Below are positions 16,047 through 26,392 of a stretch of 29,555 nt of DNA, one piece after another; position 1 is the first letter of the stretch, and each line of letters opens with the position of its first letter. Source of the DNA: CACORA01 sp044234625 (GTDB lineage Bacteria; Planctomycetota; Planctomycetia; Pirellulales; UBA1268); assembly GCA_044234625.1 (NCBI GenBank), contig JBIIIP010000029.1:1-29555 (forward strand), read 5' to 3'. The position numbers and the translations under genes were made by a program. The notes beneath the pieces were generated by a model. That model ran no database searches, was not told where the DNA came from, and worked only from the letters and a program-made list of their open reading frames with translations.

Positions 16047-17437
16047 GTCGCCTTCAGGCTCATGAGGAATTCGCTGTTCGAGGAGGTCTTTGCCAGCCGG
16101 TTCAAGAGCAGTTCCATCGCATCGACGGGATTCTTGTCGCTCAACGCCCGCCGCAGCACGCTGACGCGCTTGTATTCATCGGGCTCCAGCAGCATCTCCT
16201 CCCGCCGGGTGCCTGACCGGTTGATGTCGATCGCGGGGTAGACCCGCTTGTCCACCAATCGACGGTCGAGCACGATCTCGTTGTTGCCCGTGCCCTTGAA
16301 TTCCTCGAAGATCACGTCGTCCATCTTGCTGCCGGTGTCGACCAGCGCCGTGGCGATGATCGTGAGCGACCCCCCCTCCTCCACCTTGCGGGCGCTGCCG
16401 AAGAACCGCTTCGGCCGTTGCAGGGCGTTGGAGTCGACGCCGCCGGAGAGGATCTTGCCGGAGTTGGGAACCTCGGAGTTCCACGCCCGGGCCAGCCGCG
16501 TGATCGAGTCGAGGAAGATCACCACGTCGCGGCCGTATTCGACGAGCCGCTTGGCCTTCTCCAGCACCATCTCTGCCACCTGCACGTGGCGGCTGGCATT
16601 CTCGTCGAACGTGGAGCTGATGACTTCGCACGACGGCCCCTTCACCTGCCGCTCCATGTCGGTGACCTCCTCGGGCCGCTCGTCGATGAGGAGCATGAAG
16701 ACGTAGGCGTCTGGATAGTTGGCGAGCACGGCCTTGGCCATCTTCTGCAGGAGGATCGTCTTGCCCGCCCGGGGCGGGCTGACGATCAGGCCGCGCTGGC
16801 CGAAGCCGATGGGCACGACAAGGTCGACGACCCGCATCGCCAGTTCCTCCGGCGTGGTCTCCAGCACGATCCGCTCGTCTGGATGCAGCGGTGTGAGCTC
16901 GTCGAAGAACACGCGGGTCGAGAGCTTCGCCGGGTCCTCGCCGTTGATCGCCTCCACCCGCAAGAGGGCGAAGTAGCGCTCGGTCTCCTTGGGGGGACGG
17001 ATCTGGCCGGCCACGCTCATGCCGTTGCGGAGCCCGAAGCGGCGGATCTGGCTCGGCGACACGTAGATGTCGTCCGGGCAGGAGAGGTAATGGTAGTCGG
17101 GGCTGCGCAGGAAGCCGAACCCGTCGGGCAGGATCTCCAGCGTGCCCTCGCCAAACATCAGGCCGTTGAGCTTCACCCGCTCCTTGAGGATGCGAAACAC
17201 GAGCTCGTGCCGCTTCACGCCCGTGACGTCGCCGATGTTTTCCTTGCGGGCCAGTTCGATGAGCTCCGGCATCGACATCTTCTGGAGCTCGGTGATATAG
17301 GTGTCGCCCTTCTTGAGCGACTCGTACTGATCGGTGGCCTCGACGCCGGACTTGACCTCCTCGGCGATCTCCTCGGCGATCGACATCGGCTCCCGATCGA
17401 GGTCGTCGAGCGGGGAATCAGGTTCGGTGTGTGACAT
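16043..17437 (-). CDS. rho: Transcription termination factor Rho
   Basis: Rho is the hexameric RNA helicase that ends transcription at C-rich rut sites. The protein is 464 residues. An acidic N-terminal extension (1-45) precedes the Rho_N SAP-like helices (about 50-88), the RNA-binding cold-shock domain (about 95-165; EILPDGFGFLR, YVSPSQIRRFGLRNG) and the ATPase domain. The Walker A motif is SPPRAGKT at 220-227, Walker B is VVIFLD at 305-310, and the R-loop 'FFGSARKVEEGGSLT' is at 345-359. The secondary RNA-binding Q-loop (SGKILSGGVDSNA) is intact. All active-site motifs are present. It follows coaE after 93 bp and leads ribH, nusB and ftsY. It has no Shine-Dalgarno sequence, and the leader is A-free and C-rich (see 17473-17529). 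Confidence 0.98.
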   Translation of the reverse strand: MSHTEPDSPLDDLDREPMSIAEEIAEEVKSGVEATDQYESLKKGDTYITELQKMSMPELIELARKENIGDVTGVKRHELVFRILKERVKLNGLMFGEGTLEILPDGFGFLRSPDYHYLSCPDDIYVSPSQIRRFGLRNGMSVAGQIRPPKETERYFALLRVEAINGEDPAKLSTRVFFDELTPLHPDERIVLETTPEELAMRVVDLVVPIGFGQRGLIVSPPRAGKTILLQKMAKAVLANYPDAYVFMLLIDERPEEVTDMERQVKGPSCEVISSTFDENASRHVQVAEMVLEKAKRLVEYGRDVVIFLDSITRLARAWNSEVPNSGKILSGGVDSNALQRPKRFFGSARKVEEGGSLTIIATALVDTGSKMDDVIFEEFKGTGNNEIVLDRRLVDKRVYPAIDINRSGTRREEMLLEPDEYKRVSVLRRALSDKNPVDAMELLLNRLAKTSSNSEFLMSLKAT

Positions 17438-17460
17438 GGTGTTTCGGCGAGCCCGGGGGC

Positions 17461-17529
17461 CTGCGCCGGGCGCAGAAAGACCGGGGAACGGGGCGGGAAA
17501 AGGGAGGGAGCCACGGAAGGGGGGAAACG
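17461..17529 (-). promoter_or_regulatory. rho leader: A-free, C-rich tract plus hairpin, possible rut/autoregulatory region
   Basis: On the transcribed (minus) sense the 57 bases 17529-17473 contain no A and only nine G; the rest is C and T. This is the composition of a Rho-utilisation site. It is followed at 17475-17461 by CTGCGC-CCG-GCGCAG, a 6-bp stem with a three-base loop, and then by the rho ATG at 17437. Rho is known to control its own leader in E. coli by premature termination. The functional assignment here is inference from composition and position. Confidence 0.45.
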
Positions 17530-17530
17530 T

Positions 17531-18171
17531 TCAGCCCCCGGAATCCGTGAACTGAAGGTCATCCCAGAACTGATCGACCTGGCGAAAAGTATACGCCAAG
17601 TCTCCCGAGGCATCCACGGCCGTGGTTTTCCGCGAAGGAACGAGTTCCGGGAGGAAGCCCCGCTTCCAGGCCGCCTCCCGGGCAGCCTGCTGCCCGGGGT
17701 CGATCCCCCGGCAGGCGAGCCGCGCGCGGCGGACTTCGTCGGCGCACTCCACGACGACGAGCCGGTCGCACGCATCGGCCCAGCCCGACTGCACGAGGAG
17801 CGGGACATCGAGCACGGCCACCGTTTGCCTGCCGTGTTCGCAAGGCAGGCCGCGCAGCCGCTCGAGCTCCCGCTCCATCCGCTCGCTGACGCGTGGGTGC
17901 ACGATCGTTTCCAGGGCGGCCAGCGCGGCGGCCTGCTGGGCGGCCGGGCCGAACACCCGGCTCGCGAGGCGGCTGCGGCATACCCGCCCCGCGGGATCGA
18001 GGACGTCGCCGCCGAACCGGGCGGCGACCGCCGCCCGCACGTCCGGCTCGTCGAGCACCGCGTGGGCGATCGCATCGGCGTCGAGCACGTGCGCACCATG
18101 GTCGGCGAGCCGCTTGGCGACGGTCGACTTTCCCGCGCCGATCTTTCCGATCAGTCCGACGACGATCACGG

Positions 18172-18175
<4 letters not shown>
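17531..18175 (-). CDS. coaE: Dephospho-CoA kinase
   Basis: CoaE phosphorylates the 3'-OH of dephospho-CoA with ATP, the last step of coenzyme A synthesis. The protein is 214 residues from ATG 18175, which overlaps the polA stop as ATGA; ATG 18187 is an alternative. The P-loop GKIGAGKST is at about 9-17, followed by 'LDADAIAHAVLDEP' (the CoA-site Asp), 'LETIVHPRV', a 'VPLLVQSGW' segment (usual VPLLFE) and the lid 'ADEVRRARLACRGI' near 140-155. Family members usually have about 200 residues, so the length is normal. Its place between polA and rho suggests that it is co-transcribed with polA. Confidence 0.94.
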
Positions 18176-20973
<2,798 letters not shown>

Positions 20974-21033
20974 ACCGAGGCCCACGCTCGGCCCGCGGGC
21001 CCGGGCCTGGCTTCCGGTCGATTGGCTCAACCC

Positions 21034-21172
21034 GGCACGGGGCTGCCCACGCCCTCGCGCGGACGTTCGCCTCGGGCCACCAGCCCTCGGCTCACTGCAT
21101 GTCCGCTGCGCTTCGGCATCCTGCCTGCGCTTGCTCCCATAGCCCGCTCGAGGGCATGGGCAGCCCCGTGCC
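21034..21172. repeat. 139-bp intergenic element with 24-bp terminal inverted repeats (copy 2)
   Basis: The ends at 21034-21057 and 21149-21172 are reverse complements at 23 of 24 positions. Their core GGGGCTGCCC is shared with copy 1 at 12071-12283. Inside, the minus strand shares GAACGTCCG, GCAGGATGC and GGACA blocks in the same order as copy 1, which carries about 80 extra bases between the last two. It lies 61 bp upstream of the polA start. There is no ORF of its own and no target-site duplication that I can see. Confidence 0.75.
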
Positions 21173-21279
21173 TCGTCGCATGCGCCAGGCCGGGAGGGCC
21201 GGGTTAACACCAGCGGGCGGATGCCCGCCAAGCGAGCCGAGGCCACGATGGCGAGGCTCGCATGAAGCCAGCCGCGCAA
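21173..21279. other. Structured spacer between disA-like gene and the repeat element
   Basis: This 107-bp stretch contains no gene. It holds two further hairpins, GCGGGC-GGAT-GCCCGC and a longer-loop GCGAGCC/GGCTCGC pair. Together with 21280-21310 and the element at 21034-21172, the polA-disA gap is almost wholly inverted repeats. No promoter is obvious. Confidence 0.4.
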
Positions 21280-21310
21280 GCCCGCGGGGGCCATGGCCGG
21301 CCCCGCGGGC
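21280..21310 (-). terminator. Terminator-like hairpin after the disA-like gene
   Basis: GCCCGCGGGG (21280-21289) and CCCCGCGGGC (21301-21310) form a perfect 10-bp GC stem with an 11-base centre that can itself pair (GGCC/GGCC). It begins nine bases beyond the TAG stop. There is only a weak T stretch after it on the minus strand. It separates this gene from polA. Confidence 0.55.
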
Positions 21311-21319
21311 GTAAAGTGC

Positions 21320-22249
21320 CTACTCCGCCCCCGGCGGCTCGTATTCGAAATCTTTCCACTTCATGGCGCGGCGGAAGGGCTCGATCCGCAGCACCACCTC
21401 GCCGTTCTGGAAAATCCGCACCGTGCCGTTGGTCTCGCTCACGGCCACGGCCACGCTCTTCGTGCGCCGGGTGATCGCGGCGGCCGCCCAGTGGCGCGCG
21501 CCCAGGCCCTTGGCCACGGAGACGTTCTCGGCCGAGGCGTCGATGTAGCGCGCCGCGGCTTCGATCGTGCCGTCGGCACCGACCACGAACGCCCCGTCGA
21601 GCTGCGCGATCTCCTTGATGCCCTCGCGCACGCGCGGGTCGGTGAGCTTGCGCTCCGCGCGGCTGTAGCCGCGGACGGGATCGAAGCCGGTGGCGTGGCT
21701 TGATTGCAGCACCTTCCGCGTGTCGCCCACCACGAAGAGCGTGCCCACCGGCTTGCCCTCGCGGCCTTCGCGGCCGATTTCCACAGCCAGATCGACGACC
21801 AGCTTGAGCGTCTCCAGGGGAACCTTCGTCTCCAGGTTGCGCAGGTCGCGGGCGGTGAGCTGGCCGAGGTGCTCCTCGAGCCGCAGCAGGCTCACCGAAT
21901 CGATCGTGCCCGCCTCGAAGCCGCTGTACACCGCCACCACCTCGGCCTCGGGAGTGATCTTGTCGTCTGCCACGCACTCGAGCAGTGCCTGTGCGAGCCG
22001 CTCGTGCACCGGCAGGCCGCTGACATCGAGCAGCACGGGCGTGAGGCCGTAGTCGGCGACACCATCGAGGTGCTCCCGTTCGTCGGCGGCAACCAGCGTC
22101 GGCGTGGCGCCGATCACCTCGCGGATCCGATCCCAGTCGAGCGGCTGATCGACGAGAAGAAGCAGCGCATCGGCCGACGTGCCCTCGCGGAGGCGGACTG
22201 CCGTTTCGAGGAGCTGGCAGAACTGGGGGGAGATCGCTGGCGAAGTCAT
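21320..22249 (-). CDS. Diadenylate-cyclase-like protein (DisA_N domain, DacZ-like)
   Basis: A 309-residue protein whose C-terminal half (about 150-290) matches the DisA_N/DAC domain that makes c-di-AMP from two ATP. It has 'GREGKPVGTLFVVGD' (162-176), 'FDPVRGYSR', the catalytic DGA motif (218-220), GLGARHWAA (248-256), where the family RHR triplet reads RHW, and 'VSETNGTVRIF' (270-280). The N-terminal half (1-140), with 'VVAVYSGFEAGTIDSVSLLRLEEH', resembles the pyruvate-kinase-like domain of archaeal DacZ rather than the DNA-binding tail of DisA. It has no TM segments, so it should be cytosolic. The domain call is firm. Cyclase activity is uncertain because of the Trp substitution. It is transcribed toward polA but separated by hairpins. 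Confidence 0.85.
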   Translation of the reverse strand: MTSPAISPQFCQLLETAVRLREGTSADALLLLVDQPLDWDRIREVIGATPTLVAADEREHLDGVADYGLTPVLLDVSGLPVHERLAQALLECVADDKITPEAEVVAVYSGFEAGTIDSVSLLRLEEHLGQLTARDLRNLETKVPLETLKLVVDLAVEIGREGREGKPVGTLFVVGDTRKVLQSSHATGFDPVRGYSRAERKLTDPRVREGIKEIAQLDGAFVVGADGTIEAAARYIDASAENVSVAKGLGARHWAAAAITRRTKSVAVAVSETNGTVRIFQNGEVVLRIEPFRRAMKWKDFEYEPPGAE

Positions 22250-22275
22250 GGCCCACCGCTCTGGCAGCGGATTCA

Positions 22276-22310
22276 GCCGGCGGGATGACGGGGCCCGCGG
22301 ATCCGCCGGC
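22276..22310 (-). terminator. Inverted repeat between two minus-strand genes
   Basis: GCCGGCGG (22276-22283) and CCGCCGGC (22303-22310) pair perfectly over 8 bp with a 19-base centre. It lies 42 bp after the stop at 22352 and 27 bp before the disA-like start. No T tract follows. It may be a terminator of the upstream gene or an mRNA structure in the leader of the downstream gene. Confidence 0.35.
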
Positions 22311-22351
22311 GAAGCCTACGGCGGTCGGCGCAGGGTTTCAAGAATGGTCGC

Positions 22352-23947
22352 TCACTTCTTGACGGGAGCGATGGTCTGCGTGGCGGGCCGGTCTGCGACG
22401 AGCCTCTCCGGCGCGGCCTTCATCGGTCCGTGGTAGGCGGCGACGCCGCCGGGCAGCACCTGCCCCCAGACCCGTTCCTGGTAGATCGTCAGGGCATGGA
22501 GGGCGTGGCCGAGAGGGCCGATCTTCCATTCCCGTGAAGGCTCGCGGGCCAGGGCGGCCGTGAGGAATTCCGCCGCCGCCACGACCCGGTTGTGGTAGAG
22601 GGTTTCCTGGTCGAGCGACGAGACGAGCCATTCGAGGATGTGCCCGGTGGTTTGCACCTTGCGGTCGATGTCGTCCTCGCGGTCGGCGGGGTATTTGAAC
22701 CATTCCGTGCTGAACGACCCGTCCGGGTTCTGCATCTTGTTGAGCGTGAAGGTCTGGTAGTCGCGGACGTATTTGCTCGCCCGGAGGTAGACGCCGTCGA
22801 GCCGGCCCGTGGCCCGGAGCCGCCGCTGGCAGCCGTAGGAAAGGCCGAACAGGCGGTGGGTACCGCCGCAGGGCGCGCCGCGGATGGGCTGCTCGATTTC
22901 CTCCTCGACGAGCCGTGCAAGTGACCACTTCTCGTCGTCACGGGCGGTCCACTCAGCGTCGGTGGGCAGGTAGTGGGCCAGGCCGATGAGGGCGAACGTC
23001 AGTTCCGTGCCGGCCTTGCAGGAGAGCTTCTCCTCCTCCACCAGATCGGCCACGGTGAAAGACTTCGACTGCACGTCGATCGGCGAGTCGAGGCCCACGC
23101 GGCATTGCGCGAGGATGGCGAGGTATTGGGCGGAATGGCCCTGCACGCCGATCCCGCGGAGCGCCGTGAGGCGATTGTCGGTGGCCACGAGCATCACCTG
23201 ACCGCGACACCGGCCGCCCATGTTCATCCAGCCGATGGCGTTCACCGGGTCGCCCGCGGGCCCGCCGACGCGGACCTGCGTGGGGATCCCGAAGGCGATG
23301 AAGCCGTGCATCACTTCCCACGGCGTGTGCTCCGCTGTGTTGAGCGGCCGCCGTTGATAGGTGGCGAGCGTGCGGGCGATCCGCCCGCGGAGCGCCTCGA
23401 GCCGCCTGGTTCGCGGAGCCGGTTTGCCCGTGGGCTTTTTCACGGCGTAGGGGTTGGCCTCGGGCCGGTTGGCCGCGACAGGCTGCTTCTGCGGCCGCCG
23501 GTAGCCGGGGTCGATCGCATGCCGCGCCGCCTGCTGGACAGCGGTCGACAATGCCACCGTGAACGTTGTGGTTTCCTCCCAGGTCGGCAGGCGGGTGGGG
23601 GCGGAGGTCTTGGCGGACGGCGGCACCGCGGCGACCTTCGCCTCCTTCTTGGCCGGCACCACTTCTTCCATCTTGGGAGGCTGCGGCACGGCGATGAACT
23701 TCTGTGGCTGTGGAGGACGCGCCAGCAACGAATCCAGAAAGCGACGCGGCTGCATGCCGGCCGGCTTGACGGGCGGGGCCGCCCACGACGCGGGCACGGC
23801 CACGACGGCCGCCAGCACAGCGGCCCAGATGCCGCGGCTGACGAGTCGTCTGCACGGGGCGAGGAACCGCCTGTCGGACCAGGGCTTGCCGCGGGCGTGG
23901 CGACAAACGTTGGCCAAAGAGGCGGCTTTCACAGGATGTTGCTTCAT
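22352..23947 (-). CDS. Planctomycete-type secreted protein, function unknown
   Basis: A 531-residue protein with a basic N-terminus and a hydrophobic segment 'GIWAAVLAAVVAVPASWA' near 39-56, an N-in anchor or long signal peptide. A Pro/Lys-rich linker runs to about 180, followed by a folded helical domain. Visible features are 'HGFIAFGIPTQVRVGGPAGDPVNAIGWMNMGGRCRG' in pieces (HGFIAFGIP, GWMNMGGRC), 'GVQGHSAQYLAILAQC', CGGTHRLFGLSYGCQRR with paired Cys, and 'KMQNPDGSFSTEWF'. The last resembles the QW-type motif of alpha/alpha-toroid proteins (terpene cyclase/prenyltransferase fold). That fold is an inference. I do not recognise a named family, although the style is typical of conserved planctomycete secreted proteins. 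No Shine-Dalgarno sequence. The 165-bp gap upstream (23948-24112) shows no recognisable feature. Confidence 0.8.
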   Translation of the reverse strand: MKQHPVKAASLANVCRHARGKPWSDRRFLAPCRRLVSRGIWAAVLAAVVAVPASWAAPPVKPAGMQPRRFLDSLLARPPQPQKFIAVPQPPKMEEVVPAKKEAKVAAVPPSAKTSAPTRLPTWEETTTFTVALSTAVQQAARHAIDPGYRRPQKQPVAANRPEANPYAVKKPTGKPAPRTRRLEALRGRIARTLATYQRRPLNTAEHTPWEVMHGFIAFGIPTQVRVGGPAGDPVNAIGWMNMGGRCRGQVMLVATDNRLTALRGIGVQGHSAQYLAILAQCRVGLDSPIDVQSKSFTVADLVEEEKLSCKAGTELTFALIGLAHYLPTDAEWTARDDEKWSLARLVEEEIEQPIRGAPCGGTHRLFGLSYGCQRRLRATGRLDGVYLRASKYVRDYQTFTLNKMQNPDGSFSTEWFKYPADREDDIDRKVQTTGHILEWLVSSLDQETLYHNRVVAAAEFLTAALAREPSREWKIGPLGHALHALTIYQERVWGQVLPGGVAAYHGPMKAAPERLVADRPATQTIAPVKK

Positions 23948-24112
23948 GGATGGTGGGACTGCGGGGAGCGGCTGCTGGACCCACGTGCTATCGACCGCCA
24001 GCCCGACCGGCCCGTGGAAATGTGTCGACCCCGCCTTCGGGTTGTGGCAGACCGCCTTGCCACTCCAAGCGACCTATTTTCTCAAGGCCCCATCGGTGGC
24101 ACCTCGAGGGCT

Positions 24113-24838
24113 TCAAAAGACGCGGCGAAACGCCTCGGCGATCGACCACTCGGGTTCGGATTCGGGATCTGCCACCCAGGCCCGCCACTTGTTCACGTCA
24201 TCGCCCAGATCGCGGCCCGTCACCTGCTTGAGGGCGGCCACCGCCCGGTACTGGATCGCCGGGTCGCCGTCTTCCAGCGCCTTGGCCAGCACCGGGATGG
24301 CGGTTTTGTCCTTCACTTCGCCGAGCCGGCGGACGGCCCGAAGGCGGACGTCGATTTCGGCGTCGGTTTCGTAGCGGTGCGCCAGTAGTTTCACGGCTTC
24401 TCCCCCGCCCCGTCGGCCCCAGACATCGCACGCCAGCAGGCGGACGCGGTCGGCGGGGTCTTCCATCGCGCCACGACAAATCGCCAGGGCGGCCGGCGTG
24501 TCGAACTCGGCGGCGATGGTGAGGATGTCGGCGCGGACGCGCGGGTCGTGCTCGGCGAGCATCGTGTTGGCGATTTCTTCCGTGAAGGCCAGCGCCGCCG
24601 CTCCACCGGTCTGCTTGGCTTCCTTGGCCCGCGCCGACAACGTCTCGATCCGCTGGTCGGCGGTGGGGCCGTATTTCTCAGCGGTTTTTGCCGCGGCTTC
24701 GGAAGTGTCCCACGGCATCCGGGGCGTCTTCCACGGGTTCGACCCTGCGCAGCCCGCCGTCGCGCATGCCAGCACCATGGCGGCGCAGGTGTTGCGGTGT
24801 CGGCGGCGGCCGAGGGCTGGGATGCGGGCGTGTTTCAT
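24113..24838 (-). CDS. HEAT-repeat lipoprotein
   Basis: A 241-residue protein from ATG 24838 (MKHARIPALG). The N-terminus is basic with a hydrophobic core and a lipobox-like 'ATAGC' (Cys near 29), suggesting a membrane-anchored periplasmic lipoprotein. A short helical stretch follows, then HEAT/PBS-lyase-like repeats from about 90: 'DPRVRADILTIAAEFDTPAAL', 'DPADRVRLLACDVWGRRGGGEAV', 'DAEIDVRLRAVRRLGEVKDKTAIPVL' and 'DPAIQYRAVAALKQVTG', quoted as separate repeat units. Such repeats are protein-binding scaffolds; no catalytic residues are seen. The protein ends 'WRAWVADPESEPEWSIAEAFRR', a Trp-rich tail. It is divergent from the DUF1570 gene across 145 bp. Confidence 0.85.
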   Translation of the reverse strand: MKHARIPALGRRRHRNTCAAMVLACATAGCAGSNPWKTPRMPWDTSEAAAKTAEKYGPTADQRIETLSARAKEAKQTGGAAALAFTEEIANTMLAEHDPRVRADILTIAAEFDTPAALAICRGAMEDPADRVRLLACDVWGRRGGGEAVKLLAHRYETDAEIDVRLRAVRRLGEVKDKTAIPVLAKALEDGDPAIQYRAVAALKQVTGRDLGDDVNKWRAWVADPESEPEWSIAEAFRRVF

Positions 24839-24917
24839 GGGCGGCGGAAAGTAGTCGGCGCCCCGTGGCCGACGCCAGACCAGCCTGAAGGCATGCGGCC
24901 GCCCCGGCGACCGTAAC

Positions 24918-24944
24918 CAAGCCTGTCTGGCTTGCCTGCTTTTT
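24918..24944 (+). terminator. Hairpin plus T run in the DUF1570 leader
   Basis: CAAGCC-TGTCT-GGCTTG is a 6-bp stem with a five-base loop. After five more bases comes TTTTT (24940-24944), 39 bp before the DUF1570 start. It has the shape of a weak intrinsic terminator, but no plus-strand gene ends here, so it could be an attenuator of the DUF1570 transcript or incidental. Confidence 0.3.
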
Positions 24945-24983
24945 GCCCTTTCCCAGCGGCACCCGCCATGGTCGCATGATGGC

Positions 24984-26141
24984 ATGTGGACGAGCCGGAG
25001 TTTTGTCGCCGCGTGTCTTGCCGCGGCCGCGATGGGCCGCCTGGTCGAAGCCGGTGAACCGGTGCGGTTGGAGCTGCGCGCGGACGGCGGTGGGACGACC
25101 GTGGTGGAGGGCACGCTCGAGGTCGAGGCGGCCGATGGTGGCCTGTTGATCGCCCGCCCCGACCAGCGGCTCGACGTGATCGCGCCGGATCGCCTCGTTC
25201 GTCGCACGCCGCTCCCCGCCGCTCCCGATCCAGGCACGGCGCGTGAACTGGGCCGACGGATTCTCGGCGATCTGCCGGCCGGCTTCGACGTGTTGGCGAC
25301 CAAGCACTACATCGTCTGCTTCGACACGTCGCGGAGTTATGCCCAGTGGGCCGCATCGCTCTTCGAGCGGCTGCACGAGGCCTTCGCCAACTATTGGGAC
25401 CGGGCGGGATTCGCGGTCGCCCGCCCTCCACAGCCGTTGATCGTGGTCATCTTCGCCGATCGGCGACGCTACGAAGCGCACGCGGCCGGCGAACTCGGGG
25501 CGGCGACCGACCGCGTCGTCGGCTACTACAACATCCTCACCAACCGCATAACAACCTACGACCTGACCGGCAGTGACGGCACGGCCGCGGCTGGTCGTTC
25601 TCCCGGCCGGGCCGGGCTCGAGGCGCTCGCGCGGCCCGAGGCGGCGGGGCTGGTGTCGACGCTCGTGCACGAGGCGACCCACCAGATGGCCTTCAATTGC
25701 GGACTCCACCAGCGGCTGGCGCCGGTGCCGGTCTGGGTGTGCGAGGGCGTGGCGACCTATTTTGAGACGCCCGACGTGACCAGCGACCGAGGCTGGCGGG
25801 CGATCGGCGGCGTGAACGCGATCCGCCGCCAACAGTTTCAGGCCTTTGGGCGGCGCGGGTGGATCGAGCCATTGATCGAGGGGGACGAGGTGTTCCGGAA
25901 ACCGGGCGCGGCGATCGACGCCTACGCCCAGGCGTGGGCCCTCACCGCCTTCCTCATCCAGACGAAGAAGCAGGACTTCGTCCGCTACCTCCAGGCACTC
26001 GCCTCCAAGAGACCGTTCGCCGACGACTCGCCCGAACTCCGGCGCCGCGACTTCGCGGCCGCGTTTGGTGCGCCGGATGGAGAACTCGAGGAACAGGTGG
26101 CGGCGTTCGTGGCCCGGCTGCGCACGGACCAGCGGCGGTAG
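24984..26141 (+). CDS. DUF1570 putative metallopeptidase, secreted
   Basis: A 385-residue protein with a signal peptide (about 1-23). A small beta domain follows (25-75), then a segment 'YIVCFDTSRSYAQWAASLFERLHEAF' (109-134; shown only as a landmark), the usual start of DUF1570 proteins. The gluzincin-like active site is HEATH (229-233), and the probable third ligand is Glu254 in WVCEGVATYFE, 21 residues later. 'YAQAWALTAFL' follows as in the family. All zinc-site residues are present, so peptidase activity is plausible, though the family has no established substrate. DUF1570 proteins are especially abundant in Planctomycetes. No Shine-Dalgarno sequence is visible. Confidence 0.9.
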   Translation: MWTSRSFVAACLAAAAMGRLVEAGEPVRLELRADGGGTTVVEGTLEVEAADGGLLIARPDQRLDVIAPDRLVRRTPLPAAPDPGTARELGRRILGDLPAGFDVLATKHYIVCFDTSRSYAQWAASLFERLHEAFANYWDRAGFAVARPPQPLIVVIFADRRRYEAHAAGELGAATDRVVGYYNILTNRITTYDLTGSDGTAAAGRSPGRAGLEALARPEAAGLVSTLVHEATHQMAFNCGLHQRLAPVPVWVCEGVATYFETPDVTSDRGWRAIGGVNAIRRQQFQAFGRRGWIEPLIEGDEVFRKPGAAIDAYAQAWALTAFLIQTKKQDFVRYLQALASKRPFADDSPELRRRDFAAAFGAPDGELEEQVAAFVARLRTDQRR

Positions 26142-26185
26142 CGGTTTCGAGACAACCGGAGCGATGAGCTGGCATACCCGGACAC

Positions 26186-26264
26186 GGTACGCCACCAGAT
26201 CGGCAAGGACAGACCGGAGGTCCGTCCCGACGGTGGGGGGGGAAGGTACGCCACCACATCGGCA
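26186..26264. repeat. Pair of 20-bp direct repeats 59 bp apart
   Basis: GGTACGCCACCAGATCGGCA (26186-26205) and GGTACGCCACCACATCGGCA (26245-26264) match at 19 of 20 positions. They flank a hairpin at 26207-26227. They lie between the DUF1570 stop and the oxidoreductase start and could be regulator sites or the scar of a short duplication. Confidence 0.7.
26207..26227 (+). terminator. Hairpin after the DUF1570 gene
   Basis: GGACAGACC and GGTCCGTCC pair at eight of nine positions around the loop GGA, 65 bp beyond the DUF1570 stop. There is no T run. Possible transcript end. Confidence 0.35.
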
Positions 26265-26392
26265 TCGGCGCCCGCCCCGTGGACCGCGCTCCGCTCCTAC
26301 GTTTGCCGTTCGCTTTGCCACCCGCCTACAGTACGCGAATATCCCGCGGCAGTCAGCCTTGCCGCCGCCGTCACTTCCCGGAGGAGTTCACC

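Noticed and set aside
16047..16140. FMN riboswitch for ribH
   Set aside because: The upstream sequence is the conserved 3' end of rho and the genes overlap by four bases, leaving no room for an aptamer.
23988..24188. 66-codon minus-strand frame between the secreted protein and the HEAT gene
   Set aside because: Arg/Gly-rich, no start signal, and overlaps the end of the HEAT gene in another frame.
24678..26321. 547-codon minus-strand frame opposite the DUF1570 gene
   Set aside because: DUF1570 has clear catalytic motifs on the plus strand; the opposite frame has none. Only its 24113-24838 neighbour in another frame (HEAT lipoprotein) is real.
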